From the NCBI GenBank assembly GCA_001695595.3, contig MBPM02000048.1, forward strand, positions 547,106-611,105: a DNA stretch of 64,000 nucleotides, in the 5' to 3' direction. Shown here piece after piece: positions 1 to 10,228 of the stretch. Numbering within the stretch: position 1 is the first letter of the stretch; the number at the start of each line of letters is the position of its first letter. The notes under the pieces are model-generated. The model was not told where the DNA came from. It saw only the letters and a list, made by a program, of their open reading frames with translations, and did no database searches. The DNA comes from Plasmopara viticola (lineage: Eukaryota; Oomycota; Peronosporomycetes; Peronosporales; Peronosporaceae). Made by a program: the position numbers and the translations under genes.

Positions 1-48
1 TAGATCCGCACGCTTGACACTAAGCCTGATGACCCTAAAGTTTTAGCC

Positions 49-255
49 ATGAATGATATTGAAGTTATCCTCTCGAGCAGCCATTGTCCGCTCAATGAAC
101 ACGAGCTTGAAAACCACCCGGTGATTAAAAGTTTGGTCAGTTTTATCGCGCCTCGTGCTAATGGTCGCATCGAGGATATAATATATGAGTCCACGTTTAC
201 CGTGCAACGACGATCGATCGGAAAGCGTTCGTGGTACGTGCTAAGAATACACTAG
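49..255 (+). CDS. Unrecognised short open frame at left edge
   Basis: A 68-codon plus-strand frame. The same frame is open from base 4 but has a stop at bases 1-3. I recognise no domain. Composition is mixed and polar, with a basic end, and there is no signal peptide or membrane segment. It may be a terminal exon of a gene beginning outside the window, a relic, or chance. A stretch at about 470-545 has weak protein-level similarity to the frame at 22413-22685, so fragments of a decayed gene may continue past this one. Confidence 0.2.
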   Translation: MNDIEVILSSSHCPLNEHELENHPVIKSLVSFIAPRANGRIEDIIYESTFTVQRRSIGKRSWYVLRIH

Positions 256-940
256 ACAATCGTTAGCACCGATATGCGAGGCATGGAATAATGAACGTGT
301 GACTCAGGTAAGCGTGGTGTACGTAGTGTATAAAGAATTTCTTTTTATAAATCGATTTTGGTGGTAGAAGTCACAGGCTTACTTTGAAAGGGGAGAGGAC
401 TCACCTCTAATACCAATGATGGCCAGTTGTTGTCAAGTAGACGTCATCTCATATTATGCATACGTTAATTGACGCACACGGCGTGAAAATACTCTATGAT
501 CGACAGAGTAATTATCTGACGGTGTTGCGTCCTTACGCCGATGTGCTGTACATTACTTGAGCAATCCAGTTTGTTTCTTTAATATTTATCTGTATTAGAC
601 CCGAAGGTTCAGTGTGTGCGTTAGGCGGCTGAATAAAAAAAAAGTCTGTATTAAATGAGCTGATTAGTTATTGTGCAGAGAACAAGTAGCCTAAGTTATA
701 ACGGCGATTTTAAAGTAAATGAATAAAGTTTTTGATTTCGAGTTTTCTGTACTCAAAAAGTCTTCACAGCAGAAAGTGTAATTGGATAAAAAATATAAAC
801 TCTATAAGAAATTCTTGTATTTTATGTCTTTTTTTCTCTTTTAAATTTCGCTATCATTATGTATCTTATAAACAAAACTACTACTAATTATCAATGTCTG
901 TTCAAAGTCGAATGGATTTGTCAATTTCAAACAAAGGGGA
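256..940. other. Intergenic, no gene seen
   Basis: AT-rich sequence with several homopolymer runs and no convincing gene. The only signal is a short plus-strand segment at about 470-545 whose conceptual translation (RQS..LT..R.YADV pattern) resembles part of the frame at 22413-22685. Confidence 0.4.
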
Positions 941-1336
941 TCACACAAGCCCAGTGTGCGTCACATCACAAAGCGAACTTGCTTTCGAGGAGCTAAAAAA
1001 AACAATCGCGGAGAACTCTCTGCTATAATCGCTGTAGCAAATATAATCGCTTATCATAATGTTGATTAGGCAACTATTCCTATTACAAGAATCAGCCTTT
1101 GAATTGCAGTCTATTGCAAACTTTGACACAAACGGAAAGATTCTATTTCTATGCGTGATTTGTTCCTGAGAAAAAATGAATGCATGGGGGTGCTGGAAAA
1201 TCTTCACCCCGAAGTCAATGAGCTTCCGCATTTGCACGCTCGGGAACCATCTAATGTCCTTCTGGACCAAATTACTATTACAAAATTCAAGCTTAAAGAA
1301 AAGCTGAATAAACAAAATTACTAGTCGTCCAAGCAT
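941..1336 (-). CDS. Hypothetical 131-residue protein with hydrophobic N terminus
   Basis: A single minus-strand frame. The first 20 or so residues (MLGRLVILFIQLFFKLEF) could act as a signal peptide or membrane anchor. The rest has many cysteines and serines and no domain I know. There is no RxLR or EER motif, and no second copy in the window supports it. It could be a small secreted protein or a chance frame in AT-rich DNA. Confidence 0.2.
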   Translation of the reverse strand: MLGRLVILFIQLFFKLEFCNSNLVQKDIRWFPSVQMRKLIDFGVKIFQHPHAFIFSQEQITHRNRIFPFVSKFAIDCNSKADSCNRNSCLINIMISDYICYSDYSREFSAIVFFSSSKASSLCDVTHTGLV

Positions 1337-1477
1337 AAATTTACCTCCGACTTGGAATTACTGAGCGCTGCTCTATGTATCTCTCCAGACCGCCAGCCAT
1401 TCTGCAGAAGACGCATATCTCGGTCGATACAATTAAAAACCTAGAGTCGACTTGTTCATCTTTTATGTTGTACTGGT

Positions 1478-1815
1478 CTGGAATTTACTGTTCGCCTTCG
1501 TGGGAATTTGGCTATAGTAAACCAAAATGAGATCCCTTAGAGTTAGTCCAAATTCTTCAAGATACTCACCTTGACGGATCAGGCTTATTTACACAGCCTC
1601 CGCACAGCCTTTGAGTTTATTGGGAGCTAACACACACGGCAACCGGAAAAATTCGGGACCGGACGGCCTTCCTGTTAGATATTAAAGACAGAACTACCCC
1701 TCTGGAGCAGAATACGCGAACTTATATATGCTGCTCAATTCCAATAAGAGAAAATGACTAAAAGTCTCGCTTCTTTATCCCGTAAAACCCAGGGGTGTCT
1801 CCGGAAACTTACATG
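1478..1815 (+). pseudogene. Decayed LINE reverse transcriptase fragment
   Basis: This stretch matches, in opposite orientation, the 5' part of the LINE at about 59570-59930. Shared elements are the leader (gttcgccttcg...ggctatagtaaacc), the 'aaattcttcaaga' segment, the RT palm-proximal region (phrase ..PDGLP.) and the 'aagtctcgcttctttat' block. Frames are broken by indels and stops, so it is a dead fragment. The flanks past 1815 show no further LINE sequence. Confidence 0.6.
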
Positions 1816-2439
1816 CTTTTCTGTACGTCTTCTCTATGCAAGGTGCTGAGCGATTACGTCGTATTCTTAACGGTTCCTTTCTTTTTTCAATAATTACTCA
1901 ATATTTCTTAAGATTTTCGTACTGTTTTTATTATAAGAATGTCCGAACGTACTCGCAGACTGCGAGACGTCGATCGAAAATTGACAATTAGGTGATAGGT
2001 TTATTTATGTTTTTTTCGATAAAGTTAAAACGTCTTTGCCGTGTAAGAATTTTAGTCGTACTTTTTAGCCGCCGATGCACTAAATGGTACTTTTAGGATT
2101 CTAGTCGGCTAGCGCCCTGACGTGCCACTCAATTGCGCACAAAAGGGGCACAGTATTTTGAAACAAAAAAACGGTGGCAAATGCAATAACCAAGTTCAGC
2201 GACTACTAACTGCAGTAATTTAGCCAGCTGGAAGACGACGAGTGGACGGAGGCTTGCAGTTAATAGTTACACTAATACGTCCACGCTAGCATGGTTTTCG
2301 ATAGTGAAAACTAGTGCTTAAAGTGTAGTAAGTAAAAACCAATTAACCTTGAATATCATCATTGTTGCAATGTTCAGAAATAAACCTACGTCAGTAGGAA
2401 AAAGCGACAAGTGAGTGCAAAAGGCACAATACATATTTT
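1816..2439. other. Intergenic, no gene seen
   Basis: AT-rich, with no open frame worth reporting. From about 2400 the sequence starts to match the 3' flank of the effector gene at 6245 (aligned with about 6150-6240). Confidence 0.4.
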
Positions 2440-2960
2440 TCGTTCTATAATGCGCTCCCGCAAGTGTAAATCTATTTTCTTTAACGTAAGAGTATCGTTC
2501 AAGAAGATTCTGCGTGTTGGTTTCCCTTAAGAGGCTGCTTTTGTACTACTTGTGTTTTTGAAACCGTAGCTCTTTTTGCGGTGAGCCACTTCTTACTTGG
2601 TATTTTGCATTGTTCAATATCTTTATTGCAAAAGAAAAAAGAACTTGTCGTACGTTTCAAGCAGCCACAAAAGGTAATTGGTTTTGAGGTTAAGCAACAA
2701 ACTCTCCCCATCTGCTCCCAACTTCGTGTGAGCTGCTTTTCATTTCGCTCGATTTAAACCCAATCCGAGCGCCATCTCTTTCACAACCATAAGACACATA
2801 AATTCTAATAGAAAAGCACTCGCCTTAGTGCAATTACTTGGATCAGGCCTCTTCGCTCAATTTAATATTCTCCACATCTTCTTCGTTACAACAAGCGTCG
2901 GTATGTAGCGAAGCTTTGGGTCCTTGATGAAAGTCTTGTGAATTAAATGATTGCAGCAAT
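2440..2960 (-). pseudogene. Relic of RxLR-like effector C terminus
   Basis: The minus strand matches the last third of the effector at 6245-8152 together with its 3' flank. Examples are the segment at 2640-2690 (6390-6440 in the intact gene) and 2862-2955 (6596-6720). The 70-codon open stretch at 2499-2711 keeps the ..YV..LKRT..FFFC.. pattern of the second FFxFC block, and the frame is otherwise destroyed. No N-terminal part is seen; the sequence beyond 2975 leads into the MULE transposon at 3011. Confidence 0.65.
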
Positions 2961-3010
2961 TTCGTCCTCGCGTACCGTCTTATCGAAGCATTTAGTCGAT
3001 GTCAAAAGAT

Positions 3011-3190
3011 AGGGAATCGTAGAACTGCCGGTACCTTTTTAATAAACTGCCGGTTCCCTTGGGTTTTAGCCAATGAGATTAGTTCATTCGATCGATGGGA
3101 GCAGTTTATTTTTGTCAATGAACAGTGTTTTTTTTTTAACAATAAAAAGAGAAAGCAATACCCATCTGGTACCCCTTTTTGTAAACTGCC
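3011..3190 (+). repeat. MULE left terminal inverted repeat
   Basis: About 180 bp, imperfectly inverted relative to 5679-5847. Both contain the blocks 'gattagttcatt', 'gggagcagttta', 'gtcaatgaaca', 'gaaagcaatacccatc' and 'ggtacccctttttg' in the same order when read inward. Confidence 0.85.
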
Positions 3191-3375
3191 AATTTCCCCC
3201 GTTTTTAGCCAATAAAAAGGAGCAATTCCGTCAATGAAATCAGCACGGAACAAGTTATCGAAATGCGCCTTCCTCTACATCGTCTTTTCTTTATGAGTAC
3301 ACGCATCTGCACGACTCTTGGGTATATACGTATGTATTGTTTTGAGCGACGTGATTCTAAATAATTAATTAATAT

Positions 3376-5475
3376 TCAAATATCATTTACACTGTCGAAA
3401 CGTGCCAAAGCAAAGTTCAGAAGAATGAGAAGTAAAAGGGTCAAGCGCATTGCAAAAAATGTTTGCATACCGATAGATGGCACAGTCGCTGTTGCTGTAG
3501 GTGGGGCTGAATGCCGACATGTTCTGGCATTGTGACCAGTCCCTCTGCACACTCTGCACCTGCGGAGCAAAGGCGCCTCTGCATTAGCAGCCATCTCTAC
3601 ATGCTCAAACTGCGAAGGTGAGCGTCGAGCGAATTCAGATGGTCGGCCACGCGATAGCGCGAGTGGAGGTTCCTCCGCCGAAGTCACTGCCGTCCAGGCT
3701 CGCACGTGATCCAGCATTCGGTGCTTTCGATGTGCGAGAATTTCATTATCGCAACCGTCGGCGAAATTTCGTAACATCTCACTCATTGAAGGTTCCGGAA
3801 TACCCTCGTCTACAGCTACACGCATTGGAGCTTGAAGCCACCAATGCGTGTCGAAGACTTCGAAAACGAGAGGCTGATTCGCACGAAGTCGAAAATCATG
3901 GGCGCATGGATATCCCAAGGTTGATTTGAACAAGCCGCGGCAGCCTTGCTGCTCAAGAAACATAATTAGATGGTGATTCAGCTGTGAGTAACGGAACTGG
4001 CTCATACATTTACTTCTGGGTTATTATGGCGCATTCTGTACTGCCTATAGGCACCATTCAACGCGGCAAGAGAAATTTCCCGCAAGAGGGGCAAAAATTG
4101 GCCCATGCTGCATATCGGCAACGGCACTCTCTTTGGCGTGGTGGTACTTGCCCTTGGCCAGCTGATCGTCGCATGCGAGCTTAATTGCTGTATTTACGGA
4201 CAAAAGTTCGCCTCAAAGAAAGAAATGGGTTTGGATTAGCTAACCCGATGTGATTGCAAGGGGTACGCGAAGGTTCCAGCTTCCTATATGTCTGGTTGCT
4301 CTGTCGAAATAGCTTTACCTGTGGACACCCCAATCCATTTTTTGAGCTCGGAATGAGCGCTTTCTACTCGGGAAGTGGCGGTGTTTCCAAAATGAAGTAC
4401 ATCCCGCAGCCATGCACCAACGAATTTCTCCTTGTAGCATAGCCAAATTGAATCAAGGTTGTGAATGATGTGCGGTGGCACCATTCCTCTCACTATCTTA
4501 AGACGCTCTTCATATTTGGATTCAGAGTCTGCGTGCATCAAAGAATTCAAAGAATTGTGAAATCCCTGAAACAATTCTTGGGTATCGAAGCCAAGTCTTA
4601 TCTTTGCATAGACATTCTTGCTTATGTGCCACCTGCACAAGAGCGCCTTGCTTTCTGAGAACACAACCGCCAGCGCAGTCATGAGAGCTAGCTCCTGATC
4701 GGCGACAACGACGGACCCCAACGAAATTTGAAACGTCAAAAATACATCTCTCAGTTTCGTTATGGCCCAGCCGAAATCGCCTCTTGTTTCTCCTCTCATG
4801 AAACAGTAGCCTAGCGTGAAGGTGTGATTTTTGGCAGTCGCACCAACCACATGTAGCAGGGGCAGTCCGTATCGGTTGGTTTTGTAAGTGGAATCCAGCA
4901 AAATCACTATTCCTCGACTAAACGTCGAGCATATATCTTGTGCGCTTCGTGAAACAATGAAAAGATGCGTCACTTTGTTGTTATCATCTTGTTGCGTAAA
5001 GTATTCAAAGTCTGTCAAAAGACTTTCGAAAAGCGCCTGCTGTGGAGTGGCGTTGACACTCGCGTTGCGCTGGCGTAACGACGTCAGTATGCGACTTGGG
5101 GTTACTTCAGCTTGTGTGAGGTCCACAACAGCATGTTGCTCCGAAACTTCAAGAGAGCGGCCGCTTGGGTGAGCCGATCGATGGATGAAAGGCTCGTGGT
5201 TGTGATCTCCCGACGTGACTTCAACCTTCCAAAAGAGTGGGCAGACTTCATGATCCGAATTGTAATCCTGTAATTACGGACAGTTTTCTGACTATTTCGC
5301 AGGTGTTTACGGCCGCTAAATGCCTGCTGCTTGCAGTCAGTTTTCTGGCTACTTCGTAAGCGTTCCCGGGAATTAGAGGTAGGGGTTGAGCTTTACCGGC
5401 CTTTGTGCATCGTAGGACAAGGGTTTCTGGGTTTCCTCCCTTTCTTTTGCCTATCGTTCCGTTCTTAAAACACAA
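3376..5475 (-). pseudogene. MULE transposase, frameshifted
   Basis: Three out-of-frame pieces read in order on the minus strand. 5475-5248 has an N-terminal DNA-binding-like part (..LVLRCTKAGK..) that continues, after a frameshift near 5260, as CPLFWKV...GDHNHEPF, a zinc-binding pattern usual in FAR1/MULE proteins. 5271-4284 is the MULE core with LLDSTYKT (first acid), VVADQELAL (second acid), CRWHISKNV and TSRVESAHSELK (candidate glutamate). 4005-3376 is a C-terminal part with a zinc-binding C-x2-C-x4-H-x4-C knuckle (CRVCRGTGHNARTC). At least two frameshifts and a stop separate the pieces, so no functional protein is expected. In the intact family the protein would cut and join the terminal repeats. 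Confidence 0.8.
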
Positions 5476-5678
5476 AGCTTATAACTTGGGCGCGCGCGTG
5501 CATGAGAACCGCCGACTTTGCTTCTTTCTGAGTGCTGTACGAGAGCTCTCTAGGGGTTGCATAGTGTTCATTGCGAGAAGAAGAGTGCGAGAAGAGTGAT
5601 ATTGAGAAGAGTGGTGTTGAAAAGAGTGATATTGAGAAGAGGTGAGTAGGAGTTATTTCTTAAAAAACAAGGAGTACT

Positions 5679-5847
5679 GGCAGTTGACAAAAAGGGGTAC
5701 CGGATGGGTATTGCTTTCTTTTTTATTGGTTGAAAAAACACTGTGTTCATTGACAAAGATAAACTGCTCCCATTGATAAAATGAACTAATCCCATTGGCT
5801 TAAATCAAGGGGTTTCGGCAGTTTACCAAGCAGCTTAACGATTCCCT
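5679..5847 (-). repeat. MULE right terminal inverted repeat
   Basis: About 169 bp, the inverted partner of 3011-3190. The outer end reads ..acgattccct, followed directly by the direct repeat aaaagata. Confidence 0.85.
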
Positions 5848-5855
5848 AAAAGATA

Positions 5856-6244
5856 TTATAAATTAATATATATTCAAATCATATTCCTTTGTATAGGCAA
5901 TATCATAAATATATTTGAACTAGTACACCTTGTTGAAATCTCGCATGAACCGCCTTAGTGCAGCTCTATTCATTTGCTCTGACGACAATATCAGTAATGA
6001 GTGCACGGTGCACAGGATTGTGTCCTGACACAGCGTGACAGTTGACATGGCAGTTTTGGTACAAGTCTCGACATCCATGGCGGACCTTAATTTGCAATTT
6101 TAAGTGGGACAAACTCAAGTGAAGTGCAGCAGTTATATCCTAGAAAAAGCACCGACTGCGTGAAACAGATACAATGTGTATTTCTTGTATAAAAATGCGC
6201 TTACGCAAGCGCCGACCTTTCTTTTTCAGCGTAAATTGAATCGT
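5856..6244. other. 3' flank of effector with a recurring relic block
   Basis: No intact gene. At about 5940-6140 the minus strand carries a block also found at 29780-30130 and 51475-51850, and weakly at 9500-9640 on the plus strand. It includes 'catggcggacc' and a conceptual ..RRFMRDFNK.. phrase. It looks like an old dispersed gene fragment. The last 80 bases are shared 3' flank of the effector family (compare 2400-2490). Confidence 0.4.
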
Positions 6245-8152
6245 TTACGAAGTTTCTTGGTGATTCTTTTTTTTATCTAAGCGCTGATTCCGTCTCATAC
6301 TTGTTCTGGTCTCTTTCTTTGGACCTCTCTTGGTAAAATGCTCACCATGTGGCACTTCGCACACGGAACGATTATTCTGGCAGAAAGAGAAGAATTTGTC
6401 GTACGTTTCAAGCAGCATCACGAGATAGTCGGTTTGGAGTTCTAGAGTGTCTTTCTGACCTGCTCCCGACTGGCGAGCTGCTTCAGCGCGGCCCTTGCCC
6501 AATGCTTCTTCTAATTTTACCTGATCCATGCGAGACACATGCTTTTTAAGAAACTTGCCAGGCAGGACGCTCGATCTTGGATCAGGGTTGACATCCCATT
6601 TAGACATATTCCACATCTTCTTCGTCATTTCAAGCGTCGGTTGGTAGTCAGGTTTAGATTTCTCGATGAAAGTCTTGCGAATTTCCATGACTTTAGCCAT
6701 TTCGCCCTCATTTACACCAATGTTCCTGAAAGGAGATTTTGTCTTCTCCGCTTGTTTTGTCGCCTCTTTCAGAAGCTCAGTTATCTTTTGTCTGCGGCTC
6801 GACCACTCTATAGTGTCGGACCTTAGCGGTGTTTTTAACACGTCGTTAGGCAAAGTAGTGGATTGCTTGCTGAATTGAGTGCTTGAGACATCAGCGATAT
6901 AAGCAGAAAGGTTTGGAGGCGTGAGTTGATCATCGTCTCGGTAAATCCCATCGACAATCTTGTACCAGGCCATCTTGTCAGCCTCACTTAAATTAGCCTT
7001 TTCCACGGCATCCACCACACTGCTAAACATTTTGCTCTCTCCTTTCGTCAAACTAGCCTTTTGTGTCGGCAACGCAGCGGATTTCGGATCCAAGTTGGGG
7101 CCAAGTTTAGCATTTTCCAACAAATACTTTAGCTCTAATCCAAGCGTCTTTTGTGGATCGAGTTTGCTAAAGACGTTATGGTTGGAAAGGCAAAAGTCGA
7201 AAAAGTCACGGTACATGCGCACATACCTTTTAAGACGCAGTAACCGCAAAAGACGAAGCTGGATCTCCTTATGCTCCTTCGAAGGTCGCGTCAGCATATC
7301 CTTTAAACTTTTATCCGGAACTGGCGTAGAATCGAAAACCAGCTTTTTCAAATCCCTTAAATTCAATGCCATCACCCTTTTAATATATTGGGTGTAAATA
7401 AAACTTGTGCCGGGTCTCGCATCGTTTTTCCAATTCACCAGGCCAATAAAAGTCATCGTCTCATCTTCTCTCGGTGTATGTTTCGCCGGGTCGCGCCGAA
7501 GGTATTCGAGAAACAATTTGTGGATTTTTTTGACATCGTCTTTTCTCAAACTACTCGATGTGGGTGTCGTCTTGCCATGAATGTTGCTGCTTTGTACGCC
7601 CATCGCCCCTGAAGACACATTTATGCGCGGTTTCTTTGGTCGATGACCTGAATTTTCTTTCGGAATGGCGGAGCTAGACGCCTTGTCCGGACTCGTAAGC
7701 GCTTGGGTGGTGCGCTTTTTGCTCAAAGAACTTTTGGAAATTTCAAAGTGGCTAGCAGTGTACGTGCGAGGGTCGTTGTCTCGAACGATGTTGTATGCCT
7801 CCAACGCACCCGTTGGAATCTCTTCCGGTGGAGCATTTAGATCGAACGTTGAATGGGCCGCTTTCCTCATGATATCTAACACCTCCTCGCTCACTGGGGT
7901 AAGAGAATCCCCAATGATTCTCGTGGAAGGTTCCGGCATACGCTCTTCACCAGTCGCGCTAAGTATCGAGTCGTCGTGTTGTTCACGGCTGCCCCGAACG
8001 AATCTTCTAGGCGATGACTCAGTGTCCATACTACGCGGTACCACACCATCATGGTAGGACGCTGGTCGGTGTCTAGATTGATTGGAATCGGCAGCTGTCC
8101 GGATGCTGTTCGCGATGAGAAGCGCAGTCGTCACGTAGAATGCGCCGCGCAT
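6245..8152 (-). CDS. Secreted RxLR-like effector, 635 aa
   Basis: I chose the ATG at 8152 because every paralogue here starts MRGAFYVTTALL at the same place after a conserved leader (..ctccATG). The frame is open 33 codons further upstream, but that part is not conserved. Residues 1-21 are a signal peptide. RFVR at 50-53 stands where RxLR is expected, and GEER at 68-71 is the EER motif. The long C-terminal part is helical and charged, with two related blocks ending FFDFC (317-321) and FFSFC (587-591). The last 28 residues are strongly basic and could be a nuclear localisation signal. RxLR-EER proteins of downy mildews are delivered into host plant cells; the target of this one is unknown. Its upstream region is interrupted by a TE at 8304. 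Confidence 0.85.
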   Translation of the reverse strand: MRGAFYVTTALLIANSIRTAADSNQSRHRPASYHDGVVPRSMDTESSPRRFVRGSREQHDDSILSATGEERMPEPSTRIIGDSLTPVSEEVLDIMRKAAHSTFDLNAPPEEIPTGALEAYNIVRDNDPRTYTASHFEISKSSLSKKRTTQALTSPDKASSSAIPKENSGHRPKKPRINVSSGAMGVQSSNIHGKTTPTSSSLRKDDVKKIHKLFLEYLRRDPAKHTPREDETMTFIGLVNWKNDARPGTSFIYTQYIKRVMALNLRDLKKLVFDSTPVPDKSLKDMLTRPSKEHKEIQLRLLRLLRLKRYVRMYRDFFDFCLSNHNVFSKLDPQKTLGLELKYLLENAKLGPNLDPKSAALPTQKASLTKGESKMFSSVVDAVEKANLSEADKMAWYKIVDGIYRDDDQLTPPNLSAYIADVSSTQFSKQSTTLPNDVLKTPLRSDTIEWSSRRQKITELLKEATKQAEKTKSPFRNIGVNEGEMAKVMEIRKTFIEKSKPDYQPTLEMTKKMWNMSKWDVNPDPRSSVLPGKFLKKHVSRMDQVKLEEALGKGRAEAARQSGAGQKDTLELQTDYLVMLLETYDKFFSFCQNNRSVCEVPHGEHFTKRGPKKETRTSMRRNQRLDKKKNHQETS

Positions 8153-8291
8153 GGAGTTGATGATGTGGTTTGTTTTACAATTTTTTTGGTTGTATCCGAT
8201 ATTTTTTATCTGGTTTAACAGCTGCCAATTAATTTTGTCGGCTACGAACATACCGTAAAATTTAAGGCGGTGCGAATACTAGTTAGTCGAT

Positions 8292-8303
8292 TGCCCGTCT
8301 CTA
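8292..8303 (+). repeat. 12-bp target-site duplication, left copy
   Basis: tgcccgtctcta, repeated exactly at 9399-9410, bounding the LINE derivative. It lies 140 bp upstream of the effector start codon at 8152. Confidence 0.85.
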
Positions 8304-9398
8304 ATGTAATGTAATGTATTACGTTATCGCGTTGCCAAGGTATGCACGTGCTAGGCTCAGTCTGGCTAGTCCACGGCATAGAGTGGTGTCCGCATACGTC
8401 GAGTCTCGTTCGGCGGGCAGTGCATCCAGCACCGAGGTCAAATGGGTCTTCCATTTCTTTCGGTCTTGTGCAAGGGTACGTACCACTTCGAGGTCTTGTG
8501 CTGTCCGGAGTCGAAAGCCGGAGCCACGGGAAACAAGATTGTGGTCGAGTGTCGAGGGGAGCGTGGTGCGGGAACGTCCGCGCCATTTTGCTGCGGTGGA
8601 GAAGAAGTGGGCACGCATCTGGAGGTCAGCTGGAATGTCGGGATAGCGGCGAAGTACATGGCCAAACAGGCGCCAGCGAGCTTGTGTCAGTCGTAGTCTC
8701 AGCGGCCGCTCATCACAGAGGTCGTAGAGTCTTGCATTCGAAATGGGTCGGGGGTAGCGATAGCCAAGAGCGTAGCGAAGCTGGCGGCGATGGAAACTCT
8801 CGAGGCCGTGGAGCTCTGACTTGGTAAGAGCCCAGTTGTACAGCAGAATCGGTAGAACGTAGGTGTTGTACAATCGAATGCGTGTCTTGGGTGAGATGAA
8901 CGTGGGGCGGAGCCAGACGGACCAGAGGCGGTGGAGCGCGAGGGTGGCCAGGGACTTGCGTCGGGATAGATCTTTAATATCGCCGAGGAGTGTTCCGAGC
9001 TTCTTAGTGTGGTGCCAGGTTTCTTCTCGGAATCGGGCGTGTCGAGTGGCGCCCGACGGGTTGCAGTGGCGGCGGATTTCAGTGACTTCGGTCTTGGCTT
9101 CGTTTTTTTTTTTTCAGGGTTAGAAGGAAGTCATCAATGCGGTGCTCACCTCTATCGTAGATCTTAGTTTCGCGGAGGCCAAGGATATCGACGCGGTAGC
9201 GCCGGAGATCTTCGGGGAGTGTTACGTGCTTCTTGCGCTTCGAACCTAGAGAATTCACATTAAAGGAGCCAATCCGGATGCGGTTGGCGCGATTAAGGGC
9301 GTGGAAGGGGGTTTGGCCTGGTGCTGGAGACCGTCGCGTCGAGGGTGAGACTCGTTAGAGACCTGCAGATGCCCGAGAGCACCTGCCCGAAGCGCGCG
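8304..9398 (-). mobile_element. Internally deleted non-LTR retrotransposon, copy 1
   Basis: Read on the minus strand, the element starts with the N-terminal end of an APE-type endonuclease (about 9290-9120: FNVNSLGS..., DILGLRETKI) and jumps at an A-tract near 9105-9115 to the C-terminal part of a reverse transcriptase protein (8873-8319). It ends in a short-unit tail of repeated 'tacat'. The RT core is missing. Its 5' end is truncated relative to the copy at 45856-47005. The exact 12-bp flanking duplication (8292-8303 and 9399-9410) shows it inserted as this deleted form. It is GC-rich compared with its surroundings. Confidence 0.85.
8319..8873 (-). pseudogene. Non-LTR RT C-terminal region
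   Basis: An open frame of 184 codons for the part of a non-LTR retrotransposon protein downstream of the polymerase domain. Diagnostic phrases are VLPILLYNWALTKSEL, FHRRQLRYALG and RWRLFGHVLRR. No polymerase active-site box (YxDD) is present, because the sequence upstream in the element is endonuclease, not RT. The protein cannot polymerise DNA by itself. The same 184-codon frame is at 45872-46426 with only a few changes. Confidence 0.75.
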
Positions 9399-9410
9399 TG
9401 CCCGTCTCTA
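9399..9410 (+). repeat. 12-bp target-site duplication, right copy
   Basis: tgcccgtctcta, identical to 8292-8303. Confidence 0.85.
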
Positions 9411-10228
9411 TCTCAACGAATTCTAATGCACCAAAATTAATAGCTTAATTCACTTTTATGCTGTTATTTATCGCTACATTTAGTCTGTACTTAAAGATGG
9501 ACAAGTGACCAAGGAGCTGCCATCATAGAGATAGAGCTGCACAAAGCGCAAAGAGTGAGCAGTGCAGTAAGGCGATTTATGCGAGAATTTAACAAGGCGG
9601 GCATCGTGCTTCAAGGACCGTAAGACGTCGTTACTGGCTTAAGTATTCATAGTGTAAGATAATATGCTTATCTAAAGGAATACGATTTAAATATAATCCA
9701 ATGTATTTTTTTTGCTAACAAGTGTCAATAACCTTTTTTTCTGTTAATACATGTTGCTTTTTTTTCTTCAAATCCAGGATTACTTGTACAAGGAATGAAT
9801 AAACAACGCTAAGCACGCTGAAGCACACGACAGTCAATCATTTAGATAGACAAGGCAAGGAGCGAGCCCAACTTGTATCAGGGCACAAAGAGACGTCCTC
9901 GATTACACCGTAAAATTTTATACTTCCACAGTGAGTTTAATAAAATTGTAATCATTTTGTACCGCAAAGGCCTCCGAGACTTCTATTCGTATAGTTTTGC
10001 AACAGGATGAGCCCTAGTTTTTTTTTTGTCTGCACGGACGGATGCAATGTATATCTATCCGTACAATTTCCACGGACGATCCAGTTGGCTGCATGACGGA
10101 TTATAGGTACAATACATTTACGGTGATTGCTCTCCACAAGCTATAGTCGGTGAGCAGGAAATAAGACTGTGGCGCATGTCATCCACTCATCTTTCAAGCG
10201 GTATTGACCAGTAACGTCGCTCATAGCT
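9411..10228. other. Intergenic
   Basis: No intact gene. Around 9530-9650 a plus-strand phrase (..VRRFMREFNKAG..) resembles the recurring relic block seen near 5950. From about 10140 the sequence already matches the 5' flank of gene X at about 51190 in inverted orientation. Confidence 0.35.

Larger units (their letters stand above)
3011..5847 (-). mobile_element. MULE-type DNA transposon with long TIRs
   Basis: Two inverted repeats of about 170-180 bp bound this element. Each terminus begins agggaatcgt when read inward. Direct repeats adjoin both ends: aaaagata at 3004-3011 and 5848-5855, or 8 of 9 bases if extended by one, which fits the 8-11 bp duplications MULEs make. Inside, on the minus strand, lies a broken MULE transposase with a DDE core and a zinc knuckle. 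It looks like a formerly autonomous copy disabled by frameshifts. It sits between an effector relic (2440-2960) and an intact effector (6245-8152). Confidence 0.85.

Noticed and set aside
3376..3480. Signal-peptide-like hydrophobic stretch at the end of the MULE C-terminal frame (MRLTLLLLILLNFALA)
   Set aside because: It lies at the 3' end of transposase sequence after the zinc knuckle and leads only to a stop, so it is not a start of a secreted protein.
3618..3929. 103-codon plus-strand frame within the MULE
   Set aside because: It is antisense to the zinc-knuckle part of the transposase, which has the recognisable motifs.
6349..8057. Plus-strand frames opposite the effector genes, up to 145 codons (also 24061-25504 and 43454-44885)
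   Set aside because: They are antisense shadows of the conserved minus-strand effector frames. They differ between paralogues and have no domains.
8342..8827. 161-codon plus-strand frame in the LINE derivative (also 45895-46113)
   Set aside because: It is antisense to the RT C-terminal frame. Its openness follows from high GC, and no motif is recognised.
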